Below are positions 1 to 8,861 of a stretch of 19,623 nucleotides of DNA, piece by piece; within the stretch, counting starts at the first letter, position 1; every line of letters begins with the position of its first letter. The notes beneath the pieces were generated by a model, which worked only from the letters and a program-made list of their open reading frames with translations, was not told where the DNA came from and ran no database searches. A program made the translations under genes and the position numbers. The stretch comes from an uncultured Bacilli bacterium (GTDB lineage Bacteria; Bacillota_I; Bacilli_A; RF39; UBA660): contig CAKOLG010000023.1 of the NCBI GenBank assembly GCA_934096175.1, forward strand, positions 1-19,623, read 5' to 3'.

Positions 1-45
1 TTGATTTAATCATTAACATCGCTTTGGTGCGACGATTTTTGCTTC

Positions 46-119
46 TGGAGCGGGTGATGGGAATCGAACCCACGTAATCAGCTTGGAAGGCTGGAGCTCT
101 ACCATTAAACTACACCCGC
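46..119 (-). tRNA. tRNA-Gly (anticodon TCC), CCA encoded
   Basis: The minus strand folds as a complete tRNA. The acceptor stem GCGGGTG (113-119) pairs with CACCCGC (50-56), the discriminator is T at 49, and the 3' CCA is encoded at 46-48. The anticodon TCC lies at 85-87 inside a CUUCCAA loop, and the T arm has the canonical GGGTTCGATTCCC. The length of 74 bases with CCA is normal for tRNA-Gly. It has its own promoter about 23 bases upstream. No terminator is visible in the remaining 45 bases of the window, so it may be cotranscribed with something beyond the edge. Confidence 0.97.
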
Positions 120-141
120 AAAAATCAGTAGGCACTATTAA

Positions 142-169
142 TTATAGCAGATTTTTTATAAAATGCAAG
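142..169 (-). promoter_or_regulatory. Promoter of tRNA-Gly (extended -10)
   Basis: On the minus strand a perfect TATAAT at 142-147 is preceded by TGC, an extended -10 motif. A weak -35-like TTGCAT sits at 164-169 with a 16-base spacer. The expected start near 135 leaves a leader of about 16 bases before the tRNA 5' end, as expected for a stable RNA promoter. murE has no convincing terminator ahead of it, so read-through from murE is also possible. Confidence 0.65.
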
Positions 170-212
170 TATTTGTACCTACTTTTTTTTATTTATTAAA
201 TAAAATTATAAA

Positions 213-1580
213 CTATTTAATAGAATCAATATATTTTTTTACTTCTTCAGCATCATCAAGATGGACTTTTTCATGACCTAAAATTTGATAGTCTTCGTGA
301 CCTTTTCCAAGGATTAAAACTGTATCATTTTTTTCTATCATATCTAAAGCTTTCTTAATAGCTTTTCTTCTGTCTAACTCTACTTCATAGTTATTTGTGT
401 CAACACCTGCTAAGATATCATCCATAATTTTTTGTGGATCTTCAGTTCGAGGATTATCGCTAGTGAAGATAACATGATCAGAGTTTTCTGCAGCTATTCG
501 TCCCATAATTGGTCTTTTTTTGGGATCTCGGTCTCCACCACAGCCAACAATTGTTATTATTCTACCTTTTTTATTTTCAGTGAAAGCACTTATTATTTTT
601 TCAACTGCATCAGGTGTATGTGCATAATCAATTACGGCTTCGCCATCTTTAACTTTTATTAATTCACATCTTCCTTTAGGAGGATATATTTTTGATGTTA
701 TATCGATTATATCATTAACTGAAAAACCTAAAGAATTCACTAAAGCTAAAGCTGTTAAGTAGTTATAAACATTAAATGTGCTCTTTAAATTTGTTTTAAC
801 ATTGTAGTTATTTTCACGAACATTAAATGAAATAGTTGTGCCATGTTCATTATCAGTGTATGAATTTATTTTATAATCAATACCATTTTTACCTAAAGTT
901 TTACAATTTCTATAATCTTTTAACCAACTTGCACTTGATTCATCATCACAATTAACAATAAAAGGTCCTTCTACTTGTTTTAATATTAATTTTTTAGCTT
1001 CTAAGTATGCTGCCATTGTTTTGTGATAATCTAAGTGATCTTGCGTTAAATTAGTAAAAGCTGCTACTTTATATTTTAAGCCTTTTACTCTTTGTTGATC
1101 TAATGCGTGAGAACTTACTTCCATCATAACATTTTTACAGCCTTTTTCTTTAGCACTTAATAGTAATTCATATAAATCTAGTATATTAGGTGTAGTATTT
1201 GGTATTTCGGTTGTTTCTTCATCTGGTACATAAAAACCTATTGTACCGATATAAGCAGTTTTACTTCCTAATAAATTTAGCATTTGGTACGTTAAATATG
1301 CTGTTGTAGTCTTACCATTTGTACCAGTTACACCGATTAAATTCATTTCATTTATTTCTTTAGAATATTTACTTGAAATTTCATTTGTTAGCCATTCGTT
1401 GCTATCTGGCACTATTATTTTTTCAACGTTGCAGTCAATATCTTTTTCCATTACAATTTTTGTGGCACCATTTTCGATTGCATTGTTAATAAAATCATGT
1501 CCATCAACAGTTGCACCTTTTAAAGCAACAAATGTATCTCCTGGTTTAACCTTTCGCGAATCTATTTTTATATTAATCAT
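213..1580 (-). CDS. murE: MurE, UDP-MurNAc-tripeptide synthetase, probably meso-DAP-adding
   Basis: This cytoplasmic Mur ligase of peptidoglycan precursor synthesis adds the third amino acid to UDP-MurNAc-L-Ala-D-Glu using ATP. At 455 aa it is slightly short: the N-terminal Mur domain starts almost directly at the conserved DSRKVKPGD (7-15). The P-loop GTNGKTTT is at 86-93, TQDHLDYH at 179-186, and the lysine expected to be carbamylated is K196. DNPR at 375-378 is the motif associated with meso-DAP specificity; lysine-adding enzymes carry DNPA-like variants. HT(P)D and GKGHE motifs follow at 321-324 and 425-429. The start is supported by GAGGTG at 1589-1594, eight bases before the ATG. The stop is TAG, the only non-TAA stop seen here. 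DAP specificity is inferred from the motif. Confidence 0.96.
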   Translation of the reverse strand: MINIKIDSRKVKPGDTFVALKGATVDGHDFINNAIENGATKIVMEKDIDCNVEKIIVPDSNEWLTNEISSKYSKEINEMNLIGVTGTNGKTTTAYLTYQMLNLLGSKTAYIGTIGFYVPDEETTEIPNTTPNILDLYELLLSAKEKGCKNVMMEVSSHALDQQRVKGLKYKVAAFTNLTQDHLDYHKTMAAYLEAKKLILKQVEGPFIVNCDDESSASWLKDYRNCKTLGKNGIDYKINSYTDNEHGTTISFNVRENNYNVKTNLKSTFNVYNYLTALALVNSLGFSVNDIIDITSKIYPPKGRCELIKVKDGEAVIDYAHTPDAVEKIISAFTENKKGRIITIVGCGGDRDPKKRPIMGRIAAENSDHVIFTSDNPRTEDPQKIMDDILAGVDTNNYEVELDRRKAIKKALDMIEKNDTVLILGKGHEDYQILGHEKVHLDDAEEVKKYIDSIK

Positions 1581-1603
1581 TTATAATTCACCTCTATAAA
1601 TAT

Positions 1604-1649
1604 ATATTATTAATTTAGTTATGATATTTCAATTAATAGAAATCCACAA
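1604..1649 (-). promoter_or_regulatory. Candidate promoter(s) of murE
   Basis: Two overlapping options are visible on the minus strand. One is TTGAAA (1627-1632), a 17-base spacer and TAATAT (1604-1609), but its start point would fall only a few bases before the murE ribosome binding site. The other is TTGTGG (1644-1649), 17 bases and TATCAT (1621-1626), which leaves a roomier leader. The region is AT-rich and I cannot choose between them. The asnB terminator just upstream suggests that murE needs its own promoter. Confidence 0.4.
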
Positions 1650-1664
1650 TAATTTTAATAATCC

Positions 1665-1691
1665 ACACAAAAGAAGCCGGTTAAGCTTCTT
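1665..1691 (-). terminator. Intrinsic terminator of the ltaS-like/asnB operon, overlapping the asnB stop
   Basis: A perfect 7-bp inverted repeat AAGAAGC/GCTTCTT (1671-1677 and 1685-1691) with a 7-base loop is followed on the minus strand by a short TTTTGTGT run. The asnB stop codon at 1681-1683 lies in the loop. The T tract is short, so termination may be partial. Confidence 0.6.
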
Positions 1692-3501
1692 CAAAATATT
1701 GTTGATACCAAACTATAAAAGTATATATTGTCCAAATTTTTTTATAGCAATCTTTTTTACCACTTTTATGTTCTTCTAATAATTTATTTATTTTCTTTGT
1801 ATCGAAGAATTTATCAGCAATTGCTGTATTAAATTTATTTTTTATTTCTTGATATAGGTCTTCTTCTCTAATCCATTCTCTTAATGGTACAGGGAATCCT
1901 AGTTTTTTCTTTTTATATGCTTCATTTGGAATTACTTTTTTAGCAGCTTCTCTAAGTGCCGGCTTTGTCGTTAGTTTATTTATTTTAGCAGATACTGGGA
2001 GTTGCCTTGCTACTTCATATACTTTTTTATCTAAAAAAGGAGTTCTAGCTTCTAAACCAAACATCATAGTGTTTCTATCTACAGCATGAAGGAAATCGCG
2101 AACTAGCCAAAAATAGAAGTCAATAGCTTGTCTTTTTACAAGATTTGAATTTTTTTCGTAAGTTTTGTAAAATGGAGCGACAATATCTTTGGTGTGAATT
2201 TGGTTTGGACATTTTACAATTTTCATAGCTTCTTCGTCTCTAAATACACGTCCTAAACCAATGTTATAATTTTCTAGTTTTTGGCCACGACGCCAAATAA
2301 AGTTAAAACCTTTAACTTCAGGAAATAGTCCTGCAACGCAAGAAGCAGCATGTCTTATAAAATATGGTATTTTCATATACCATGATTGATCTATTTCTTC
2401 ACGATATGTGTTATATCCGCCAAATAATTCATCTGCTCCTTCGCCGGAAAGTACAACTTTGACATCTTTGGAAGCAATCTGAGCAACAAAGTATAATGCG
2501 ATAGCTGATGGATCCGCTAATGGTTCATCCATATGATAAATGATTTTAGGGAATTCTTTTATATATTCTTCCTTGGTTATTTTTTTAGAAATGTTTGTTA
2601 TCCCTAGTTTGCTTGTCAAATCTTTAGCATAAGATATTTCATCATATTTTGGATTGTCATAGCCAACAGTGTACGTTTTATCTGGACGAGCAAGTGATAC
2701 TAAATAAGATGAATCAATTCCACTTGATAAAAACGATCCGACTTCGACATCAGCAATTTCATGGTATTTAACTGAATCTTGCATAGCTTCGCTAATCTCT
2801 TTAACTATTGTATCCATATCTTTGGCGGTTTCTTTAAATTCTAATTCAAAAAATTTTTCAATAGTTAATTCACCATTTTTATAAATAAGTTGATGTCCAG
2901 GTTCTACTCTAAATACACCTTTAAAAAAGGTTTCGGTTGTTGGTGTTGAATTAAAACACAAATATGCAGATAATATTTTATCATTAAATTCTTTTTTAAA
3001 ATCAGGATGGTCTAAAAATGCTTTTATTTCAGAAGCAAACATGAAAGTTCCATCGTTTTGATAATAATATAGTGGTTTTATTCCCCATTCATCTCTGGCA
3101 AGATAAAGTTCTTTATTATTTTTATCCCAAATAGCAAAGGCGTACATACCTCTTAATTTTTTTGTTAATTCATGATGCCATTGTTCATAACCATGAACTA
3201 AAACTTCAGTATCTGATGATGTTTTAAAAACATGACCTTTTTGTTTTAGCTCTTCACGAAGTTCAACATAATTGTAAATTTCACCATTGAAAACAATGAC
3301 AACATCGCCGTTTTCGTTATAAATTGGTTGATTACCAGTGCTTAAATCAATAATAGATAGTCTTCTATGCCCTAAGGCACAGTTATCATCTAAGAAAAAT
3401 CCTTCTGCATCTGGACCACGATAAGCTATTCTATCGGTCATTTTTTTTAATACTTTTTTTGTGGTTTGTTTGTTACTTACATATCCTGCTATACCGCACA
3501 T
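1681..3501 (-). CDS. asnB: Glutamine-dependent asparagine synthetase (AsnB family)
   Basis: This 606-aa amidotransferase has an N-terminal class II glutaminase domain whose Cys2 nucleophile is exposed after removal of Met1 (MCGIAGY). Arg pair RRLSI at 46-50, FNGEIYNY at 71-78 and SSDTEV at 95-100 follow. The C-terminal synthetase domain has the pyrophosphate loop SSGIDSS at 259-265 and SGEGADELFGGY at 352-363. The textbook reaction is Asp + Gln + ATP to Asn; some Bacillota AsnB proteins instead amidate meso-DAP in peptidoglycan precursors, and the neighbouring murE makes that a real alternative. A small oddity is Glu at 138 (RDEWG), where RDRxG or RDPxG is common. It lies 11 bases after the ltaS-like gene, whose stop precedes the AGGTG ribosome binding site, so the two are probably cotranscribed. 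Family is certain; substrate is not. Confidence 0.93.
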   Translation of the reverse strand: MCGIAGYVSNKQTTKKVLKKMTDRIAYRGPDAEGFFLDDNCALGHRRLSIIDLSTGNQPIYNENGDVVIVFNGEIYNYVELREELKQKGHVFKTSSDTEVLVHGYEQWHHELTKKLRGMYAFAIWDKNNKELYLARDEWGIKPLYYYQNDGTFMFASEIKAFLDHPDFKKEFNDKILSAYLCFNSTPTTETFFKGVFRVEPGHQLIYKNGELTIEKFFELEFKETAKDMDTIVKEISEAMQDSVKYHEIADVEVGSFLSSGIDSSYLVSLARPDKTYTVGYDNPKYDEISYAKDLTSKLGITNISKKITKEEYIKEFPKIIYHMDEPLADPSAIALYFVAQIASKDVKVVLSGEGADELFGGYNTYREEIDQSWYMKIPYFIRHAASCVAGLFPEVKGFNFIWRRGQKLENYNIGLGRVFRDEEAMKIVKCPNQIHTKDIVAPFYKTYEKNSNLVKRQAIDFYFWLVRDFLHAVDRNTMMFGLEARTPFLDKKVYEVARQLPVSAKINKLTTKPALREAAKKVIPNEAYKKKKLGFPVPLREWIREEDLYQEIKNKFNTAIADKFFDTKKINKLLEEHKSGKKDCYKKIWTIYTFIVWYQQYFEEA

Positions 3502-3512
3502 AATATCACCTT

Positions 3513-5447
3513 TTATTTTTCTAATACATATTTATAGTAATCATTAGCTATTATCATTTTGCTAATACTAAAAGAATTTGCTACACGATTATTTATTCTT
3601 GAAACATATGAGTCAATATCTTCCAATTCTTTACCATCTTTTAAGGTAAATTTACGAGTAGAAGAGTTATAACTTCCATAATCAGTTACCCAACTTCTGT
3701 TGGAGAATATAGCTAATCCTTCATAATCACTTAGGATATCTTTGCCAACTAATAAACGTGAATCATAGTCAACGCCGAATAAATTCAAAATAGTTGGTAA
3801 GACGTCAATTTGACTACCTACTTTGTCGATTGTTATTGGTTCTTTCATAGTACTATTCCATAAGATAAAATTACTATGATTTACTTCTATTGTTCCATCT
3901 TTTTCATATGATGCTGCTTCGTTCATCTGCTCAGTTGATAATGTGTAAGGATAGTGATCACCTACTAAAGCAATAACTGTATCGTCTAACTGACCAGATT
4001 CTTCTAATTTATTAATTAAAGTTTCTACCATTTTATCTAATTCCATCTGTGCTGCTAAATAATATTTAACTGGTTCACTGTAAGGAAGATCTTTAACGGA
4101 ATCATAATATTTTTTGGCTATATTATCGTTTATATTGTAAGGTGAGTGACCACTTACTGTTACGTAATAAGTCACAAAGTTTCCTTCTTGATTTAAGTAA
4201 TCTGGAGTTGTTACATTTACCATATCAATATCACTTGGTAGCCAACGGCAATTCATTTTATTTTCTAAGCCATTACCGCAGCCAGTATAATTATGAAAAC
4301 CTAATGTTTCCATAGTCACATCTCTTTTGTAGTAAGTATGTGTCCAATCATGGTAACTTTGAACACGGTAGTTTAATCTAGAAAATGTGTTTCCTAAACC
4401 ATAGTATATTTTAGGTACTTCACTTTTCCAAAGTTTTAATATTTCTTGTGTGGGAATTAAACTTGTCGTTGCTTGAAATTCACCACCAGTTGTGCTTAAG
4501 AAAACTGGTGAGTAAAAATTTTTAAATACAAAACCGCTGTTTGTTAATTTGTATAATGTTGGAGTTCGATTAGCATCTACAGCTATTTCATTGAATCCTT
4601 CAGCAAGGATAAAAATCAAATTTTTATTTTTAAAAAGTCCTGTATATTCTGATTTATTTGTAGGCTGAAGAGAATTAAAGTATGAATTTAAACTGTTAAT
4701 ATTAGAGTTATCAGAATTTAAAGAATCAAAATCTATATCTAAGGAATTGAAACCATATTCAATATTTTCTGGTTCGCGGTATTCTTCTTCAGGTTTTGGT
4801 TCAATAATAAGCTCATTAGAATAGCCCATAATTTGTCTTTTAATATCAATTTTTGTATATGTTAGTATACCAAATTGGTCAATAATACTTATTGGATCAT
4901 CAATATTATTATATAATTTGTAAGCAGAGTTTTGCTCATCACGGTTAGGTACTAAACTTAGGAATGTGAATAAGTATGAAATTATAAACATTATAGTTAA
5001 AGAACCTAAAGTAGTTTTTTTGTATTTAGTTGTATCAATTAGTTTATTAATTATAATTAAGATTATTAAAGGTAATAAAATGGCTAAAAATACTGGTAAA
5101 TGTGAAATTATGGCATCCTTAATTATATTAGTAAAATCTAAAGCTTGGTTAGCTAGACCAATTGTTGAAAAGGAGAAAGGTACAGAAAATAAATTGTAAA
5201 ATATATATTGGACTTCAAAGTAAATTGTTATTATTACCATAATTATAAACATTATTATTTTATTGGTTTTTTTACTAAATAATTTTGTTAAAATTGTTAG
5301 AATTAAAGTTATAGGTAAACTAAAAATAATTATATATATTAAGCCTATATTAAAAATATGTTTACAAATAATAAATTTTAATAATATTTCTAGAAATAAA
5401 ATTGTTATTATAAAATATAGAAAAGGATTTATATTAATTTTTTTCAT
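3513..5447 (-). CDS. LTA synthase-family membrane enzyme (sulfatase fold)
   Basis: The 644-aa protein has about five N-terminal membrane helices (roughly 8-26, 33-56, 63-88, 117-135, 148-166), an acidic linker (about 215-262) and an extracellular sulfatase-fold domain from about 275. Residues aligning with the LtaS active site can be seen: Glu283 in LAEGFNE, Thr319 in STTGGEF as the likely nucleophile, His434 in TVSGHSPY and Asp497-His498 in GDHYPY. The family transfers glycerol-phosphate or related phospho-alcohol groups from lipids to growing teichoic acids or glycolipids outside the membrane. The nucleophile neighbourhood differs from the KTSDxEF of classical LtaS, so I give no gene symbol. 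An AAAGAGG site at 5457-5463 supports the start. It is the first gene of the operon with asnB. Confidence 0.88.
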   Translation of the reverse strand: MKKININPFLYFIITILFLEILLKFIICKHIFNIGLIYIIIFSLPITLILTILTKLFSKKTNKIIMFIIMVIITIYFEVQYIFYNLFSVPFSFSTIGLANQALDFTNIIKDAIISHLPVFLAILLPLIILIIINKLIDTTKYKKTTLGSLTIMFIISYLFTFLSLVPNRDEQNSAYKLYNNIDDPISIIDQFGILTYTKIDIKRQIMGYSNELIIEPKPEEEYREPENIEYGFNSLDIDFDSLNSDNSNINSLNSYFNSLQPTNKSEYTGLFKNKNLIFILAEGFNEIAVDANRTPTLYKLTNSGFVFKNFYSPVFLSTTGGEFQATTSLIPTQEILKLWKSEVPKIYYGLGNTFSRLNYRVQSYHDWTHTYYKRDVTMETLGFHNYTGCGNGLENKMNCRWLPSDIDMVNVTTPDYLNQEGNFVTYYVTVSGHSPYNINDNIAKKYYDSVKDLPYSEPVKYYLAAQMELDKMVETLINKLEESGQLDDTVIALVGDHYPYTLSTEQMNEAASYEKDGTIEVNHSNFILWNSTMKEPITIDKVGSQIDVLPTILNLFGVDYDSRLLVGKDILSDYEGLAIFSNRSWVTDYGSYNSSTRKFTLKDGKELEDIDSYVSRINNRVANSFSISKMIIANDYYKYVLEK

Positions 5448-5481
5448 CTAGGTCAGCCTCTTTCAAAAATAACTTGTAAAT

Positions 5482-5508
5482 ATTATATCATAGATAGTGA
5501 TTTTTGAA
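5482..5508 (-). promoter_or_regulatory. Promoter of the ltaS-like/asnB operon (extended -10)
   Basis: On the minus strand TGA-TATAAT (5482-5490) forms an extended -10. The best -35 match is a weak TTCAAA at 5503-5508, only 15 bases away. The implied start near 5475 leaves a leader of about 28 bases, including the AAAGAGG ribosome binding site. It lies just downstream of the tex terminator, as expected for a new transcription unit. Confidence 0.6.
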
Positions 5509-5572
5509 TGGTAATAATAGGTGTTTTATATGTCTTAATTAGTCGATTTGGATATTTGGTATCAAGATTATG

Positions 5573-5604
5573 TAAAATAAAAAATACATGTTGTGACATG
5601 TATT
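5573..5604 (-). terminator. Intrinsic terminator of tex, overlapping its stop codon
   Basis: A perfect 9-bp inverted repeat AATACATGT/ACATGTATT (5583-5591 and 5596-5604) with a 4-base loop is followed on the minus strand by TTTTATTTTA. The tex stop codon at 5603-5605 overlaps the first bases of the hairpin. Confidence 0.85.
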
Positions 5605-7756
5605 AATCTTTTAGTAGGCTCAATTGAACTTTTTGTTTTGTTAAATCAATATTATCTACATAGCAAGTGATTATATCTCCAACATGAAGAATATCGTTAG
5701 GATTTTTTACAAAAGATTTGCTCATTTTTGAGATATGAATAAGGCCATCATCATGTAAACCAATATCAACGAAAGCACCAAATGAAGCAACATTTCTTAC
5801 GGTTCCTTGTAGTTCCATACCAATTGATAAATCTTCAATGTGTAAAATATCACTTTTTAAAATTGGCGATTCTAGTTCATCACGTGGATCTAATCCAGGA
5901 TTTAATAATTCTTTAATAATATCTTGTAAAGTGTAAAAATCAGTATTTAGTTCTGTTGCAAGTTTTGCGACATCTTGTTTATTAAGTTCATTTTTAAAGT
6001 TTTCATCATTGATATCTGCTATATTTAAATTAAGTTTTTTTAGTAACTCATTTGTTATATCGTAGCTTTCAGGATGTATTCCTGTTTTATCTAAAGGGTT
6101 ACTACCGTCTGGAATTCTTAAAAAACCGATTGATTGTTCATAAATTTTAGAAGTCATACCTTTTATTTTTTTTATTTCTTCACGGTTTAAAATTTTTTGG
6201 TCTTCTTTATATTTATAAATATTTTCAATAGTGCTTTTAGTTAAACCTGATACATATTTTAATATACTTTTTGAAGCTGTATTTATATTTACACCTACTT
6301 CATTTACAACTTTTGTTGTTGTAAAGTTAAGAGCTTCTCCTAAGTTTTTTTGGTTAACATCATATTGATATTCGCCTACACCGATTGATTTCGGATCAAT
6401 TTTAACAAGTTCAGATAAAGGATCTTGGAGGCGACGAGCGATAGATACTGCACTTCTTTTTTCAACTGCCAAATCTGGGAATTCTTCTATTGCTAGTTTT
6501 GAGGCACTGTAAATTGAAGCACCAGCCTCAGAAGTAATAACATATTTACAATTTAATTTATATTCGTTAATTAGTTCTGCACAAAATTTTTCTGATTCAC
6601 GAGATGCTGTACCATTACCGATTGAAATTATATCAACGTGATATTTTTCAATTAAGTTTTTAACAATAATCTTGCTTTGATTGATGTATTGCTGTTGATT
6701 TGAGCTGTTTAAGAATGGTTTAATTACTGTTGAATCAAGATATTTTCCAGATTTATCAACTACTGCTAACTTACAGCCATTTACATAACCAGGATCGAAG
6801 CCTAAAACTGTCATTCCTTTAATTGGTCGAGTTAAAAGTAAATGTTCTAAGTTTGTGCCAAAAGTATTAATAGCTATTTCATCTGCTTTTTCTGTCAGTT
6901 CTGCTCTAATTTCTCTTTCAATGCTTGGGAGAATAAGTCTTTTCAATGAATCTTTAATGCTATTTTTAACTAATTCAACAACAAAAGACTCTTTGTTTTT
7001 TATTAGTTTACTTTCTAGGAAACTTTCAATTGCTTCATGGTCCATATCGATTGAAACTGTAAGAATTTTTTCACTTTCACCACGATTTAAAGCTAAGACT
7101 CTATAATGTTTAATACTTTTAACTTTGTCGTTAAAATCATAATACATTTCATATACTTTATTAGGGTCTTCAGCATTTTTTTTCAATTTTGCAGTAATTA
7201 TTCCTGTTTTAAAAACATTATTACGAATCCATTTACGGTAATTGGCATTGTCGCTTATCCATTCGGCAATAATATAACCTGCTCCTTCAAGAGCAGTTGC
7301 TTCATCTTTGACATTTTCAGTGATGAATTTTTTAGCTAAAGAATTTAAGTCTCCTGATGTTGGAAAAGACATAATCATTTTAGCAAGTGGTTCTAAGCCG
7401 TTTTTTATTGCCTCACTGGCTTTAGTTTTTTTCTTTTCTTTGTAAGGACGGTAAACATCTTCTACCTCAGTTAATTTACTACATTTCATTACAGCTTCTT
7501 CAATTTCTTTGGTCAACATGCCTTTTTCATCAATTAAACGAATAACGTCTTGTTTTCTATTTAATAAGTTTTCTTGATATTTATATTGTTCTTCTATTGC
7601 TCTTATTTGATCTTCATTTAAATTGCCGGTTTTGTCTTTACGATAACGAGCAATAAATGGGATGGTCGCCCCTTCAGCTAACATTTCTAAAACTGTTTTT
7701 ATTTGATTTTCTTGTAAATTTAGTGTTGCTTCTAAATATTTTATTACTTCTTCCAT
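5603..7756 (-). CDS. tex: Tex family RNA-binding transcription accessory protein
   Basis: This 717-aa cytoplasmic protein is full length for the Tex family, nucleic-acid-binding proteins linked to transcription and RNA metabolism whose exact biochemical role is poorly defined. The helical N-terminal Tex region includes GATIPFIARYRKDKTG (29-44) and RPYKEKKKTKASEA (103-116). A YqgF/RuvC-like domain carries GFDPGYVNG (319-327), IGNGTASRE (379-387) and the SEAGASIYSAS stretch near 409-419. SIARRLQDPL (438-447) and DPKSIGVGEYQYDV (454-467) follow. A helix-hairpin-helix region spans about 484-545, and a C-terminal S1 RNA-binding domain about 644-714 ends almost at the C-terminus. The start is supported by AAAGGTGA at 7764-7771. 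It appears to be monocistronic. Confidence 0.96.
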   Translation of the reverse strand: MEEVIKYLEATLNLQENQIKTVLEMLAEGATIPFIARYRKDKTGNLNEDQIRAIEEQYKYQENLLNRKQDVIRLIDEKGMLTKEIEEAVMKCSKLTEVEDVYRPYKEKKKTKASEAIKNGLEPLAKMIMSFPTSGDLNSLAKKFITENVKDEATALEGAGYIIAEWISDNANYRKWIRNNVFKTGIITAKLKKNAEDPNKVYEMYYDFNDKVKSIKHYRVLALNRGESEKILTVSIDMDHEAIESFLESKLIKNKESFVVELVKNSIKDSLKRLILPSIEREIRAELTEKADEIAINTFGTNLEHLLLTRPIKGMTVLGFDPGYVNGCKLAVVDKSGKYLDSTVIKPFLNSSNQQQYINQSKIIVKNLIEKYHVDIISIGNGTASRESEKFCAELINEYKLNCKYVITSEAGASIYSASKLAIEEFPDLAVEKRSAVSIARRLQDPLSELVKIDPKSIGVGEYQYDVNQKNLGEALNFTTTKVVNEVGVNINTASKSILKYVSGLTKSTIENIYKYKEDQKILNREEIKKIKGMTSKIYEQSIGFLRIPDGSNPLDKTGIHPESYDITNELLKKLNLNIADINDENFKNELNKQDVAKLATELNTDFYTLQDIIKELLNPGLDPRDELESPILKSDILHIEDLSIGMELQGTVRNVASFGAFVDIGLHDDGLIHISKMSKSFVKNPNDILHVGDIITCYVDNIDLTKQKVQLSLLKD

Positions 7757-7775
7757 TTTTTTATCACCTTTGTAT

Positions 7776-7805
7776 ATTATAGCTGATTTTGAATTAAGAA
7801 GTAAA
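7776..7805 (-). promoter_or_regulatory. Candidate tex promoter
   Basis: A perfect TATAAT lies at 7776-7781 on the minus strand with a TTTACT -35-like box at 7800-7805 and an 18-base spacer. The predicted start, near 7769, falls within the tex ribosome binding site, so the leader would be very short; either the true start is slightly upstream or another promoter is used. Confidence 0.45.
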
Positions 7806-7810
7806 GTTTT

Positions 7811-7860
7811 ATAAAAGAAAAGAGCAACTTAGCTCTATATTTTAGCTTATTTGCTCTTTT
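7811..7860 (-). terminator. Terminator of the receptor/yihY operon, overlapping the yihY 3' end
   Basis: A perfect 10-bp inverted repeat AAAAGAGCAA/TTGCTCTTTT (7818-7827 and 7851-7860) encloses a 23-base loop and is followed on the minus strand by CTTTTAT. The last two codons and the stop (7847-7849) of the YihY gene fall inside the structure. A smaller internal GAGC/GCTC pairing could compete with it. Confidence 0.75.
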
Positions 7861-8860
7861 TTTGACGTTTTTTTGATTTAGGTATTTCTAAATTTTCTTC
7901 ATGATCATTTTCTTTTTCTGTAATATCGTTGTTATCTTCTTTAATTGTTTCTGTATTTTCTGGTACTGATTGATCTTTTTCATCAGGAAAAACTGAAGCA
8001 CTATTAGCTGACTGTTCAATTACTCGTTTTACTTTCATAACATCCGTTTTTTCTAGTTCTTCGTCATAGTTCATAGCCATACCGATAACAAATATATAAG
8101 ATAATAAATATACCCATAGCATTAACATTACTATATTAGCTAAACTACCGTAAAATACTGAGTAATTTGCATATTTATTTATATAATAAGAATAAATTGC
8201 AGTTATTAAAATCCAACCTAATGTTGTAAATATTGCACCACTATTAACACTACGACTTGCGACTTTTTTATCGGGCGCCATTGTGTAAATAGTTTTTATG
8301 AAAATAAAGATTACAAGCCATGAAAATGGACTACTTAAGAAATTTAAAACATTAACAATTATTTCTGTAGTGTTTGCACTTAGATTAAAGTAATGTAAAA
8401 TATTAATAATACTATTTCCTAGTAAAGGAACTATTAAAACAAAGAGTAATAAGAAGACAATGACTAGTTCCATTATTATAGCTTTAAGTCTTCTTTTAAA
8501 GAAACCTGAATCATTAATACCGTAAATGGTATTGGAAGCCACTATAATTGAGGCCATACCATTTGAAGCGATGAAGTAACCAACACCTAATGTTATAAAG
8601 AATGTAGGCCTTATTTTTGTATCTGTCAAAATAGGGGTTAATAATTCAGCGAAACTATTATTTAAACTACGTTGAAGTAATGTAGAAATAAGTTCATTTG
8701 AAATATTTAAATATGAACACGCATAGCCGATTAAGGTTATTGTAGGAACTAAGGATAAAAATAGAAAAAATGCAATTTGGCCTGGTAAAACAAGCATTTC
8801 AGGACGCCAAAAGGCTGTCCAAAATCTTTGAAAGAATTTTTTAGTTCTTCCTTTTTTCAT
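7847..8860 (-). CDS. YihY/BrkB-family membrane protein
   Basis: The 337-aa integral membrane protein has about six helices (roughly 27-48, 86-108, 130-155, 176-194, 206-226, 237-262). The last carries the family-typical YGSLANIVMLMLWVYLLSY region (237-255) and IGMAMN (259-264). The N-terminus is basic (MKKGRTKK...). After the helices comes a long charged tail (about 265-337): an acidic Glu/Asp/Asn-rich stretch and then a lysine-rich end, presumably cytoplasmic. The family is widespread; older names as ribonuclease BN or virulence factor are not reliable functions, and a transport or envelope role is only a guess. It starts one base after the stop of the upstream receptor gene, with GAGGAA inside that gene's last codons, so translation is probably coupled. 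Confidence 0.85.
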   Translation of the reverse strand: MKKGRTKKFFQRFWTAFWRPEMLVLPGQIAFFLFLSLVPTITLIGYACSYLNISNELISTLLQRSLNNSFAELLTPILTDTKIRPTFFITLGVGYFIASNGMASIIVASNTIYGINDSGFFKRRLKAIIMELVIVFLLLFVLIVPLLGNSIINILHYFNLSANTTEIIVNVLNFLSSPFSWLVIFIFIKTIYTMAPDKKVASRSVNSGAIFTTLGWILITAIYSYYINKYANYSVFYGSLANIVMLMLWVYLLSYIFVIGMAMNYDEELEKTDVMKVKRVIEQSANSASVFPDEKDQSVPENTETIKEDNNDITEKENDHEENLEIPKSKKRQKKSK

Positions 8861-8861
8861 T

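Noticed and set aside
1..45. Weak hairpin after tRNA-Gly as a terminator
   Set aside because: A six-pair stem with one G-U pair and no T tract; the stretch holds nothing I can support.
186..206. AT-only inverted repeat downstream of murE as a terminator
   Set aside because: The arms contain only A and T, the loop is tiny, and no T run follows on the minus strand.
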